A DNA stretch of 64,000 bases from Ardenticatenaceae bacterium (GCA_020634455.1 JACKBQ010000002.1:1860001-1924000); one strand, 5' to 3'. Counted from the stretch's first letter, positions 8,324-18,037 are shown. Made by a program: numbers and translations. The notes: generated by a model from the sequence alone, not told the origin.

Positions 8324-10189
8324 TTATCGCTCGTTGCTTAACGGCCGTTCCACCAAATTTAACGAACCTGCCAGATAACGCTCAATGACCCCGGCGCTAA
8401 AATTTCTTTGCCTGCCCGTAAAGGTGATATGGTTAAAGGTGGTGTGCTGGCCTCGTTTAAACGTTTCAATTGTGGGAAAAAGCAAAAACGGTTCCGGCAT
8501 CAAATAAATTTCCTCTGGCTGGGCCACTGCTAAAAAAGCGGCCTGATCGCGTGCATATTGGCCGCTTTGTATGGCAGACCGCCAGCGCTGCAGCAGTGGC
8601 TCGCTCTGCTGGTGCATCAAAATCACGCCTGTATGGTACGTTTCGCCAAAAAAACCTTCGTCGGGGAACATGAGCAGCTTAAAGTTTGGCAGGAAATCTG
8701 CGACCTCGGTGTGCCATGCCAGCAACGGCCGTCCTACCACCACATCCGCATCCAAAAATAAAACCTGCTCAAAAGGAATCCTTTCTACCAACCGGGTCTT
8801 GTGCTGCTTCGCGTGCAGCGCATCGCCAGCTGGCACAGTGATGATGGGCACGTTGGGCAGCCCCGCAAACATAGCGGGACAGTCAGTCACCACGTAAATT
8901 GGGCCTTGGAAACGGCCGTTTCCCCGCACAGATTCAATCATAGCCAACGCCCATCGGGCATACGGTTCGCCCACAGCCACCGTTGCCACCGCTAACTGTG
9001 GCATTTGACTATCTGGCAGCACGGCATTGTCAGCTAAATTGGGTACGGCCGTTTTGCTAATTGGTTCAGGCTCCGGTAACACTTCACGAATTGACTCCTG
9101 CATCACGTCAGACAAAAGCAACTGCATTTGCGCCGCCTGACGACTCAGCTCATGCTGCGCCACCGCCTGTTGGCGCATTTGGGTGCGCAGATTGGCGTAA
9201 GCGTCCGAGTTCTTAACCAAAGATAGAAGATTATTGGCCATCGCCTCAGGCTGGCGCGGGGGCGTGAGCAAAGCGCCAGACGCGCTACCCAACAGCTCCA
9301 CCCCGTTGGGGCCAGAAAAAGCCAGCGGCGGCAAACCGCACGCCATCGCTTCCAAAGCGGCCTGGCTCCATTCATCCACCAGATTCGTCTGCACAAAAAA
9401 ATGCGCCTGCTGCATTTTTTCACGCAGCGCCACACGCGGCAGATGGTTCATCGGCGTCACCTGATCAAACAAGGCAAACTCATCCAGAAGGTAATAAAGC
9501 CGCTGCCGCTCCGGGCCATAGCCAACCAGATCGGTCGTGAGCTTTAAACCAGCATCACGAGCGGAAGAAATCACCTGCAAAAAGTAATCCAGCCCACTTT
9601 GCCATTCCAAAGGAAAGATGGCCAACAGGCGCACCGCTTCAGCCAAAGGCAGGCTCGGCGGCGCTTGGGGAGGGGCATACACGCCCAAATTTACCCCCGG
9701 TGACACAACAGCAATAGTTTGTGGGGCAATACCGTGAGCAATCGCTTTTTCCTCAAGCGTTTTCGTTTCTACCAGTACCCGATTGGCTTTGGCTAACACC
9801 GGGGCGAAGCTCGCCCACAGCGCTGGGCCATCGGCCAAATGGGGCAAAACGGCGATTTCCCAGTTGGTGGCCTGCACAATCAAACGGCCGTTCACCTCCC
9901 GGTAACGCATAAATTCTGCCGCTGCTGTTAACGAAGCAAAGTAGTAGATGTCCCAATTGCGCCCGGCAAGCTGCGCATCGGTGGCCATTTGGGCGATGGT
10001 GTCACCAGAAACGGCCGTTACCCCTTGCTGGGCAAACCAGGCCAGTTGCGGCAACTTTGTCGCCAAAATCGTACAGGCAAACGGCCGTTCAGCCACCAGC
10101 TGCAACCAGGAAAACAGCGGCCAATCAATCGTTGGCGCATTGGTAACCACACACACAGAGGTGTTTCTTTTGCGAAACCACCAGTTCAT
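8324..10189 (-). CDS. Two-domain glycosyltransferase: GT4-like domain fused to a nucleotide-sugar transferase domain
   Basis: Protein of 621 residues with two catalytic-looking parts. Residues 1-360 resemble GT-B family 4, including DEWSQAALEAMACGLPPLAF as the donor-binding E-x7-E region. Residues from about 395 form a GT-A-like domain (LAVATVAVGEPYARWALAMIESVR, then VLFLDADVVVGRP) with the LDAD metal site typical of GT8 or related nucleotide-diphospho-sugar transferases. A proline- and glutamate-rich linker (LPEPEPISKTAVP) joins them. The gene overlaps the upstream giant GT2 gene by four bases. About eight ACGGCCGT copies interrupt it. Such a fusion could add two sugars in sequence; the exact reactions are unknown. 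Confidence 0.78.
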   Translation of the reverse strand: MNWWFRKRNTSVCVVTNAPTIDWPLFSWLQLVAERPFACTILATKLPQLAWFAQQGVTAVSGDTIAQMATDAQLAGRNWDIYYFASLTAAAEFMRYREVNGRLIVQATNWEIAVLPHLADGPALWASFAPVLAKANRVLVETKTLEEKAIAHGIAPQTIAVVSPGVNLGVYAPPQAPPSLPLAEAVRLLAIFPLEWQSGLDYFLQVISSARDAGLKLTTDLVGYGPERQRLYYLLDEFALFDQVTPMNHLPRVALREKMQQAHFFVQTNLVDEWSQAALEAMACGLPPLAFSGPNGVELLGSASGALLTPPRQPEAMANNLLSLVKNSDAYANLRTQMRQQAVAQHELSRQAAQMQLLLSDVMQESIREVLPEPEPISKTAVPNLADNAVLPDSQMPQLAVATVAVGEPYARWALAMIESVRGNGRFQGPIYVVTDCPAMFAGLPNVPIITVPAGDALHAKQHKTRLVERIPFEQVLFLDADVVVGRPLLAWHTEVADFLPNFKLLMFPDEGFFGETYHTGVILMHQQSEPLLQRWRSAIQSGQYARDQAAFLAVAQPEEIYLMPEPFLLFPTIETFKRGQHTTFNHITFTGRQRNFSAGVIERYLAGSLNLVERPLSNER

Positions 10190-13100
10190 GCTTTATTGCC
10201 CCTTACACGGCCGTTTCGCCAATACTGCAATCCCGTTCCAACAAAATCTGCCCAAGCCCCCAACGCGCTCCGGTGCCAACTAAAACGGATCGCTTGCCAC
10301 AAACTTTGCGCCGCACGCTGCCATTGCCGCCCCAAAACCGATTGCCCAAAAAATGTAAGCAATAAACTCACCACCAAATACCTATCGGACGGCAACACAA
10401 GTCCGCTTGCCTGCGCTTGCTGCCAAAACTGTAAGATTTGGCTCGTTTCAATTTTGCTTGGGGCATACACAATGGATGCTTTGGCCAGATGGATAATTTC
10501 TGCGACAGATTTATCTTGAAAAGCCAGCATCTCAGGCTCAGCGCCAGCCTCAGCATCGAGCAAAAAGCAGCGCCACAGCTTAAGCCACCATTCCACCCAC
10601 TCACCTGCCGAGTGAATGTGACCATTTTCTTCCAAATAAAGCGCACCCTGCACAATTTGCTGCACCTGGTACAGATTCACAGATGTACTTTGGTACAACC
10701 CTTGCCAATGCACCAACCACCACTCCAGCATCCGCTCGATAGCTACCCACGCCTCGTCATTTACCTGCAAGGCAGTTTGGATGTATGGATAGAAGGCGTT
10801 CAAAACAGCCACATCCACCCCTTCCTCGCGGGCGAAGGTGGCCAACTGCACCAACCAGGTTTGCGCCAAAATGGTCGGTGGTTGCGCCTCTTTCACCGCA
10901 GCCGCCTGTTGCAAATAAGGCACTATTTCATCCAGGTATTCTGTGCGGTAAAGCTGCCAAACCAGCCAAATAAGCGTGGAATGCTGCACCGAGGGCTTCA
11001 GTGTCAGGATGGGAGCGGGGAGCTGCGGGTTGCTAAAAAAGTCCGCCATCACCGTGAGCAAATCCTGGGCCTGGCGACGGCCGTTTTGGGTAACCCCGGC
11101 TCCGTGCTGGCGATAATCAATGGTGATGCGCTTGTGCCAACGCATGGGGCAGCCCGCCAGGCTCAACCGTAGCAAAAAGTCGGTATCCTCTGCTTGCCGC
11201 AAATCGGTACGAAAGCCATCAATGCGCAGCAGCCAACTACGCCGGAACAGCATCGCCCCTAAAAAGACGGGCTTCCATTGCAGCCAACTGACCAAATCCA
11301 GCTCTGGCACCTGTGCCCAGGGGCGAATGGGGCGCAGCGAACGGCCGTACGCGTCCACCATACGCCAGCCAGAATGCACGGCCCCCAATAAATGATCCGA
11401 TTCCAACAGCGCCACCTGGTGCTTCAGCTTCTCTTTGTAAAGCAAATCGTCGCCATCTAAAAACAGCACAAAGTCGCCCAGCGCCAGCCGCAGCCCCCGG
11501 TTTCGCGCGGCCGAGACGCCCTGGTTTTGTTGCTGAATAAGCCGGAGTTGGCCGAGATACGGCCGTAACAAATCGGCCGTACCATCTGTGGAGCCATCAT
11601 CCACCACAATCAGTTCCCAATCGGTGTACGTTTGCGCCAACACCGACTCAACTGTTTCCACAATGTGAGCTGCGCCATTGTAAACCGGCACGATGACGCT
11701 CACTCTGGGTCGGCGCAGTTGGGGCAGCGCAGCAAAAAAGGTGGGTTCGTCAAAATCAGCATCCACCAGCCAGCCGTGGGCACGCGCATCCTGCCAAAGC
11801 TGGCTCAGCACAGTGCTATTCACAGCACCCGGTTCGGCGGCCAGCCCCACCCGCACCAATTGCACCAGTCGCTCTCCTGAAACATCCGCAGATTTCGCAG
11901 ATTGGCGCAGATTTTTACTCTGGACACCTTTGTCGCTTTGCAACTTTGCGGGCTCTTGTTTAAGTTGACTGACCAATAGCAGATGATTCAGTTCAACAAA
12001 TAGTGCCCAGCCCGTTAGCGCATCGGCAAACCGTTTTTGGACGTAGGGCTGCCAAATGAGCGCCCACCACGCCAAAACAAGTTCGGCAGACAGGTCCTTA
12101 ACGCCCCGCTCCCAATCCAGCCCGGACTGAAAGATACGCCACAGATCGAACGGGGTAAACGCAGGCCGTGCAGCGGCGGCAGATTCACTCTGCCACCACG
12201 CAGCCAACCGCTGAAGTTCCAACCAGCTGTTTGCCTCTGGCGCAGCGGCTACTGTCGTGGCGACCTCTGTCGTGGCGGCTTTAAAAATTGCCCACACCGC
12301 GTCGGAGAGTGGAGCGGTACGGCCGTTCTCTCGTTCCCACTGGCTAAAATGCACCAACCACACCACCACCGTCTGCTCAGGTGTGTTGATGTTGAGCGAG
12401 GGAGCCAACGCCAGATTTTGCCGAAGCATGGCAACGGCCGTCTCTACATCATCTTGGGTGGTGGCCTGCCAGCCTAGCCAAAGCAGGGTGTAAAAGTAAG
12501 TGCTGGCTTTGCCCTGCGGCAGCGGCTCTGGCAAATTGGGGGAGGCAAAAAATTTATCCAGTACGCGAAGAACAGATTGGGCCTGAACGGCCGTTGACGC
12601 AGCACTACCCAACTGCGGCCGATTTTGAATCGTCGGTTTGTAAAGCCACGCCCCCGTGCAGCCTGCCAGGCTCAACCGCAACATTAAATCTATGTCGTAC
12701 GCCTGACACAGTTCCGCATCCAGCTCCCCCACCCGGTTGAGCCAAATGCGCCGGAACATAATCGCCCCCAACTGCATCGGTTTGTATTTTAGCCAATCGG
12801 CTACATGCAATTCAGGTGCAGTGTGCCACGGCTCTACCGTTTGCAACACGGTACCCGCTGCATCCACCTGCTGCCAGCCGCTGGAAACATAGCCCAGCTC
12901 CGGGTGAAGCTGCAAATAAGCCGCCTGCTGCTGAAGCGTGCCGGGCAGCAGCACCTGACGCGCATCCAAAAACAGCACCAGCTCGTATTGCCCTTGCTGC
13001 AATCCCCGATTGCAGGCAGCGGTTAAGCCATCATTTTCTTGCTGGATCAGAATGATTTGGTTGTGAAACGGCCGTAACACAGCCACCGTCTCATCCGTAG

Positions 13101-13224
13101 AGCCATCATCCACCACCACAATATCGCAAGGGGCATACCCCTGCGCCAAGACAGATTCGACCGCCTGGGACAAATACGCGGCGTTATTGTAAGTTGGGAT
13201 AATGACACTAATTCCCGGATTCAT
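10186..13224 (-). CDS. Giant tandem GT2 glycosyltransferase (two GT-A domains)
   Basis: Protein of 1012 residues with two GT2 domains. The first begins at residue 4 (ISVIIPTYNN, DIVVVDDGSTDE); the second begins near 505 (VSVIVPVYNG, ELIVVDDGSTDG), each followed by a LFLD(A/G)xxxL acidic motif and a later tryptophan-rich acceptor region. Between and after them lie helical, leucine- and tryptophan-rich segments (about 230-480 and 735-1000) that look repeated, so the protein may be an internal duplication of a roughly 500-residue unit. Residues 425-448 are encoded by an AATCTGCG-type repeat that elsewhere is intergenic. It is the first gene of the minus-strand glycan operon. Confidence 0.85.
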   Translation of the reverse strand: MNPGISVIIPTYNNAAYLSQAVESVLAQGYAPCDIVVVDDGSTDETVAVLRPFHNQIILIQQENDGLTAACNRGLQQGQYELVLFLDARQVLLPGTLQQQAAYLQLHPELGYVSSGWQQVDAAGTVLQTVEPWHTAPELHVADWLKYKPMQLGAIMFRRIWLNRVGELDAELCQAYDIDLMLRLSLAGCTGAWLYKPTIQNRPQLGSAASTAVQAQSVLRVLDKFFASPNLPEPLPQGKASTYFYTLLWLGWQATTQDDVETAVAMLRQNLALAPSLNINTPEQTVVVWLVHFSQWERENGRTAPLSDAVWAIFKAATTEVATTVAAAPEANSWLELQRLAAWWQSESAAAARPAFTPFDLWRIFQSGLDWERGVKDLSAELVLAWWALIWQPYVQKRFADALTGWALFVELNHLLLVSQLKQEPAKLQSDKGVQSKNLRQSAKSADVSGERLVQLVRVGLAAEPGAVNSTVLSQLWQDARAHGWLVDADFDEPTFFAALPQLRRPRVSVIVPVYNGAAHIVETVESVLAQTYTDWELIVVDDGSTDGTADLLRPYLGQLRLIQQQNQGVSAARNRGLRLALGDFVLFLDGDDLLYKEKLKHQVALLESDHLLGAVHSGWRMVDAYGRSLRPIRPWAQVPELDLVSWLQWKPVFLGAMLFRRSWLLRIDGFRTDLRQAEDTDFLLRLSLAGCPMRWHKRITIDYRQHGAGVTQNGRRQAQDLLTVMADFFSNPQLPAPILTLKPSVQHSTLIWLVWQLYRTEYLDEIVPYLQQAAAVKEAQPPTILAQTWLVQLATFAREEGVDVAVLNAFYPYIQTALQVNDEAWVAIERMLEWWLVHWQGLYQSTSVNLYQVQQIVQGALYLEENGHIHSAGEWVEWWLKLWRCFLLDAEAGAEPEMLAFQDKSVAEIIHLAKASIVYAPSKIETSQILQFWQQAQASGLVLPSDRYLVVSLLLTFFGQSVLGRQWQRAAQSLWQAIRFSWHRSALGAWADFVGTGLQYWRNGRVRGNKA
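11881..11928. repeat. AATCTGCG-type repeat inside the giant GT2 gene
   Basis: CATCCGCAGATTTCGCAGAT followed by TGGCGCAGATTTTTACTCTG is the same family as the intergenic repeats at 1319 and 7121, but here it is kept in frame. On the coding strand it translates to a Lys/Ser/Arg-rich linker (KNLRQSAKSADVSGER) between the two catalytic halves. Confidence 0.7.
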
Positions 13225-13562
13225 TCAGATTCCTATCATCAATATTTACATCTTGAGAAATTTGACCAATTTTGTGTCGATTGCAACGTTTTACCAGAGG
13301 ACATTGGTCTAATCTAGACGAACAATCTGTACAATTGTTCCTCACCTGGTTTCCTTAAAGTGTAAGTGGGAAAATGAGGCATGAGGTAACGTGCAGCGGC
13401 TTCCACTTCAACTTTGGCTATTGGTTCACACTCTTAATGAATAACATACACGCAAAACAATCCACCCCATACAATTTTACCCACAAGCACTTACATCATG
13501 GCTTACCACCTGGCCACCGGGCAACCGCCAACAACAATCAGCAAAATTGATGAATTTGCGAG
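13225..13562. other. Gene-free region upstream of the glycan operon and the protease
   Basis: About 340 bases between divergently oriented genes. A weak inverted pair (GACCAAT near 13264, ATTGGTC near 13303) resembles a degenerate copy of the GATTGGACCAATTT hairpin seen at 54465. The glycan operon promoter should lie near 13230-13330 but no clear -35/-10 pair stands out. No convincing small gene was seen. Confidence 0.4.
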
Positions 13563-13568
13563 TATAAT
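13563..13568 (+). promoter_or_regulatory. -10 element (TATAAT) placed for a leaderless start of the subtilisin gene
   Basis: TATAAT is followed by seven bases and then ATG 13576, so the transcript should begin at or beside the start codon. No Shine-Dalgarno sequence is present. The -35 region is poor. Confidence 0.55.
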
Positions 13569-13575
13569 GCAATTC

Positions 13576-16500
13576 ATGAAGCGACGTATCGGACTTCTTT
13601 TTCTCAGTGTGTTTGCAGCCTTTGGGGTTCTCATCTCTCTTTTTACCAATGCCAGGGGTGCGTACCTTACCCAAAACAATCCGCCTACCGAAAAAATAGA
13701 GCCTGCTTTGCTGGAAGCAATGGTAGACGGTACGGCCGTTCGCTTCATTGTTGAGATGGCCGATACGGCCGTTTTGCCCACCACCCTCGCGGAAACAACC
13801 GCCCAACAAGCAGCCATGCTAGACACCCTGCAACAAACCGCTGCCAATAGCCAGGCCGCCGCCCTGGCCACGCTCAACAATCTGGCAACGGTAGGCGACG
13901 TTGCCAACGTGCGCTCTTTGTGGATTGTGAACAGCATCGCCGCCACCGGGAATTTTACGGCCGTTCAAACCATCGCCAGCCTGCCAGAAGTGGCGCAGGT
14001 GCGGTTAGATGTGGTGGTGCAGCAAATTGGGGCCACCGACACGCCCACCGCCACCCTGCTGGCTACCAGCGCCGCTGTGGTAACTGGCCCCGTCGCCAGT
14101 TGGGGCATTGAAAAAATCAACGCCCCCAGCGTCTGGCACGGGCTGGGCATTGATGGCAGCGGCGTCACCGTCGCCATCATGGACACAGGCGTGGATTGGC
14201 AACATCCAGACTTGATGGACAACTATCGCGGTAACCAGGGCGGCACGGTAGACCACGCGGGCAACTGGTTCAACGCCGTTGTACCCACCGACACCGTCCC
14301 GGTAGACAATTTTGGGCACGGCACTCATGTAGCTGGAACGGCCGTTGGCCACAACGGTATCGGCGTTGCTCCAGGAGCCAACTGGATTGCCGTAAACGTC
14401 GCCGGGCCACTTGGCTTTATTTGGGAAAGCGATGTGCATCGTGGCTTTGAATGGCTGCTAGCCCCCAACGGGGACGTGTCGCTTGCCCCAGATGTGGTTA
14501 ACAACTCCTGGGGCAGCACTATCCCCAACAACTTGTTTATAAATGACATTGCTGCCCTACACGCCGCTAACATCAATGTCGTTTTTTCTGCGGGCAACAG
14601 CGGCCCTTTTACCAGCACAGTTGGCTACCCAGCCGGTTACCCTGGCGTTCTGTCTATTGGCGCTAGCGATGAAATTGATGAGGTTGCCTGGTTTTCTTCA
14701 CGCGGGCCATCCTACCTGACAAACGAGCTAAAACCGTGGATCGTGGCTCCCGGTACGCAAATTTTGTCCGCACTGCCCGGTGGCGTGTACGGGCTGCAAA
14801 ATGGCACCTCAATGGCCTCGCCGCACGTAGCGGGCAGCATTGCCCTGCTGCTAGCGGCCAACCCCAGCCTGACGCGCCTGGAAATCAACCAGATTTTGGC
14901 TGATACGGCCGTTCCCTTAGGCAACACACCTAACAACAACAGCGGCTGGGGACGGCTGGATGTGTACGCGGCCGTGGCCACCCAGGCCAGCGCTGGCGTC
15001 CTCACCGGCCAGCTTTTGGGCAACAGTGTGCCGCTGCCTAACGCAGTGGTTACCATCACCACCTCATCCGGAGCTGAACTATTGTTTATGACTGATGGCA
15101 ACGGCCGTTACCGGGCCAATTTGCAAAGCGGCAGCTATATCATCCGCAGCCAGCCGTTTGGCTACACGCAAACTGCCATTAGCAACGTGCTGGTTACCGC
15201 TGGCCAAACCACCACGCGCAACCTAACAGTCAATTTGCTGCCCAGCGGCCAGATTGAAGGCACCGTCCGGGCTGCCGCTGGCTACCTCCCTCTGGCCAAC
15301 GCACAAATTGAGGTAGTGGGCACCCCCATCACGCTGCTAACAGATGCAAACGGCCGTTACGCCCTTACCCTCCCCGTGGGCAGCTACGAACTAATTGTGC
15401 GCAAAACAGGGCAGCGGGTGCAGCGGGCAGAGGTGTGGTTGGGGGCAGGAACGGCCGTTGTGCAAAACTTCTTCCTGCCAGATGCCCCCACCGTGCTGCT
15501 GGTAGACAGCGGCCAATGGTATTTTAATAGCCAGACTCCCTTCTACCACGAAGCGCTCAACAGCCTCAACTACAGTTACGACACCTGGACGATTCGCAAT
15601 CCCATTGAGCTACCCACCCTGGACACCTTGTCTGAGTACGAAGCGGTCATCTGGTCCAGCCCGCTGGATTCGCCCGGCTATCTTGAGCTTAACAACGTCA
15701 TCACCGATTATCTGGGGCTGGGCGGACATCTATTCATCAGCGGGCAGAACGTTGGTTTGTACGATGGGGGATTGGACACCCAATATTGGTGGTATCGGAA
15801 TTTGAACGCCACGTACCTGGGCAAAACGGCCGTTACCCAAACCATCACCGGTAGCCCCACTTCCCCCTTCAGCGGCCTCAGCTTTAGCCTGAATGGCGGC
15901 AGCAGCAGTAACAACCAAACCTTTGTAGATGCCGCCCAGCCTCGCACCGAGGTGCTGTCTGACGCAGCATTTGTGTATGAAGATGGCACCGCCGCTGGCC
16001 TAACCGCTGGGTACTGCACCCCGTTCCGCCTGGTGCACCTTGGGTTTGGCCTGGAAGGCGTGTCCGAAGCCGCCGATCGCGCCGCAATTTTGGCCGACAG
16101 CTTTGCTTACTTCAACACCCCGCGCGAGCAAGTTGGTAGCCAATTTTTGCCCACCGCCATTGATGAGCTGGCCATCCCTGGCACGCAGATGGCGTACACA
16201 ATCAAACTGTTCAACCGCAGCGAAACGCTCACCGACACCTTCACGCTTGCCATTTTTGGAGCCGATTGGCCCACAAATCTGCTCACCAAAACGTTGACAA
16301 TTGGCCCTTGCCAGGCAGGTGAAACAGTTTTAACGCTGGATGTACCGCTCAATTTACCTGGGGGTGAGGTGGAGCAAGTTTGGGTAACGGCCGTTTCCCA
16401 CAATAGCCCCGGCAAAATTAGCGACATCATCGTGCAGCACACCGCCCCTGGCAACATCCTTTTTGTAGACGACGACCGCTGGTACGACCAATCGGCCGAG

Positions 16501-17823
16501 CTAAAAGCATCGCTAGACAGCCTGGGCCTTACGTACGATGTGTGGGACACAAAACACGCCACTATCTCACGCAATGGGCCGCCACTTGCGCTGCTCATCC
16601 AATACGATTTTGTCATCTGGTACACCGGCTACGACTGGTTCCAACCCATCACCCTGGCCGAAAACTTAAATTTGCAGGCGTATTTGGCGCAAGGCGGCCG
16701 CCTTTTCCTAACCAGTCAGGATTTTCTGTACTATCACCTTCGTACTTCGCTGGCAAAACGATATTTTGGTGTCGAAAGCTACCAGGAATCCATAGGCCCA
16801 AACCGGCTCATTGGGTTTGGGCAATCCGCCACCAACTTACCACCTCTATGGCTGGACTTTGATCCCTACCAAAATCATGGCGACGGCATCGTTCCAGCGG
16901 CGCACAGCCAGCCATTTTTCTGGAGTGATCGGGCGCTGCCTGCGGGCACAGCCACCGCAGGCGACCATTGGCGAGCTATTTTATGGGCAGTTCCCTTTGA
17001 AACAATCTCCCCCACCCAGCAGTTCCAGGCAATGGATCGCGTGATGGGCTGGTTGAGTGATTTGGGCGATTCTACTTTTGCTGTGGACCAACGAATTGGG
17101 GAAATAGGCCAGGCACGCACCTACACGCTCACGCTGCACCAGGCGGCAGGCGGTGTGAGCAACTCTGCCTGGATGACCAACACGCTTTCCCCCTGGCTGA
17201 AACTTGATTTGGCTTCGGTAACGGGCGGCGCGGTGTACGATGCGACCGCGCACCAGCTGACCTGGCGCGGTACGTTGCCAAGCGGCGGCAGCCATACCAT
17301 CACCTACCAGGCTACGCCGTCTGGCCCGCTGTCCTTGGGGCAAATCATTGAAAACGAGGTGCAGCTGCACGATGGGCGGCATGATCTCATTTTTTCGCGA
17401 CAGGCACATAGCTGGGTTCAGGCTCCGGACATTGCCACGATGGTTACGGCCGTTCCCAACCAACCCCTCGCCGCCACCATTTTTACCTACACGGTGGGGC
17501 TGCAAAATGGGGGATTGGCTGCCTCTGGCAATATTTCTACGGTGGTAAGCTTGCCCAACACTTTTTACATCGTTACCGATACGCTCACTAGCAGCGCAGG
17601 CAGCGCCGCCGTGGGCGACCGGCAGCTCACCTGGGCCGGAACCCTGAACGTGGCAGAGCAGGTAACTATGACACTGGTACTGACGCGAGAAAGTACGGCC
17701 GTTCCCCAACGCATCGCCATCACCACCCTGGTAGACGACGGCATCACCCAGCCAACCTTTTTTTACCAATGGGCCGATCTGCCCGCGTTTCGCTATTTCT
17801 TCCCCGTGATCGGTAAACCGTAA
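13576..17823 (+). CDS. Very large secreted subtilisin-like serine protease (S8) with multidomain tail
   Basis: Secreted protein of 1415 residues. A signal peptide or anchor (MKRRIGLLFLSVFAAFGVLI) leads to a propeptide and an S8 catalytic domain with Asp203 (IMDTGVDWQHPDL), His248 (GHGTHVAGT) and Ser412 (GTSMASPHVAG). Two carboxypeptidase-regulatory-like beta domains follow (about 475-640, each with a DxNGRY turn). Then come two related blocks opening VLLVDSGQWY and ILFVDDDRWYD, and DUF11-like repeats. The C-terminus ends YFFPVIGKP. Start ATG 13576 fits the -10 placement and signal peptide; an open frame reaches 13498. It is unusually rich in ACGGCCGT (about twelve copies). Likely a cell-surface or exported protease; its substrate is unknown. 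Confidence 0.87.
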   Translation: MKRRIGLLFLSVFAAFGVLISLFTNARGAYLTQNNPPTEKIEPALLEAMVDGTAVRFIVEMADTAVLPTTLAETTAQQAAMLDTLQQTAANSQAAALATLNNLATVGDVANVRSLWIVNSIAATGNFTAVQTIASLPEVAQVRLDVVVQQIGATDTPTATLLATSAAVVTGPVASWGIEKINAPSVWHGLGIDGSGVTVAIMDTGVDWQHPDLMDNYRGNQGGTVDHAGNWFNAVVPTDTVPVDNFGHGTHVAGTAVGHNGIGVAPGANWIAVNVAGPLGFIWESDVHRGFEWLLAPNGDVSLAPDVVNNSWGSTIPNNLFINDIAALHAANINVVFSAGNSGPFTSTVGYPAGYPGVLSIGASDEIDEVAWFSSRGPSYLTNELKPWIVAPGTQILSALPGGVYGLQNGTSMASPHVAGSIALLLAANPSLTRLEINQILADTAVPLGNTPNNNSGWGRLDVYAAVATQASAGVLTGQLLGNSVPLPNAVVTITTSSGAELLFMTDGNGRYRANLQSGSYIIRSQPFGYTQTAISNVLVTAGQTTTRNLTVNLLPSGQIEGTVRAAAGYLPLANAQIEVVGTPITLLTDANGRYALTLPVGSYELIVRKTGQRVQRAEVWLGAGTAVVQNFFLPDAPTVLLVDSGQWYFNSQTPFYHEALNSLNYSYDTWTIRNPIELPTLDTLSEYEAVIWSSPLDSPGYLELNNVITDYLGLGGHLFISGQNVGLYDGGLDTQYWWYRNLNATYLGKTAVTQTITGSPTSPFSGLSFSLNGGSSSNNQTFVDAAQPRTEVLSDAAFVYEDGTAAGLTAGYCTPFRLVHLGFGLEGVSEAADRAAILADSFAYFNTPREQVGSQFLPTAIDELAIPGTQMAYTIKLFNRSETLTDTFTLAIFGADWPTNLLTKTLTIGPCQAGETVLTLDVPLNLPGGEVEQVWVTAVSHNSPGKISDIIVQHTAPGNILFVDDDRWYDQSAELKASLDSLGLTYDVWDTKHATISRNGPPLALLIQYDFVIWYTGYDWFQPITLAENLNLQAYLAQGGRLFLTSQDFLYYHLRTSLAKRYFGVESYQESIGPNRLIGFGQSATNLPPLWLDFDPYQNHGDGIVPAAHSQPFFWSDRALPAGTATAGDHWRAILWAVPFETISPTQQFQAMDRVMGWLSDLGDSTFAVDQRIGEIGQARTYTLTLHQAAGGVSNSAWMTNTLSPWLKLDLASVTGGAVYDATAHQLTWRGTLPSGGSHTITYQATPSGPLSLGQIIENEVQLHDGRHDLIFSRQAHSWVQAPDIATMVTAVPNQPLAATIFTYTVGLQNGGLAASGNISTVVSLPNTFYIVTDTLTSSAGSAAVGDRQLTWAGTLNVAEQVTMTLVLTRESTAVPQRIAITTLVDDGITQPTFFYQWADLPAFRYFFPVIGKP

Positions 17824-18037
17824 ACCGTCATCGGTGACCCGTAAGCAGCAACCTACCGGACACCGAAGCCTGATTACCGAATACCGATTACCGCCCACTG
17901 GCTCTTTACTCCTAGCCATTCATGAATTTGCGAATCATTCACTCGCCAAAACAGCTAAATCAGCTATGATCCTGGCAAATTGTGAGCCGTTCGGTCAGTT
18001 AACGCGCCGTTGACTGACCCAAACAAATGAGGACAAG

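Noticed and set aside
16981..17919. 312-codon open frame opposite the end of the subtilisin gene
   Set aside because: Composition and lack of motifs mark it as a shadow of the secreted protease.
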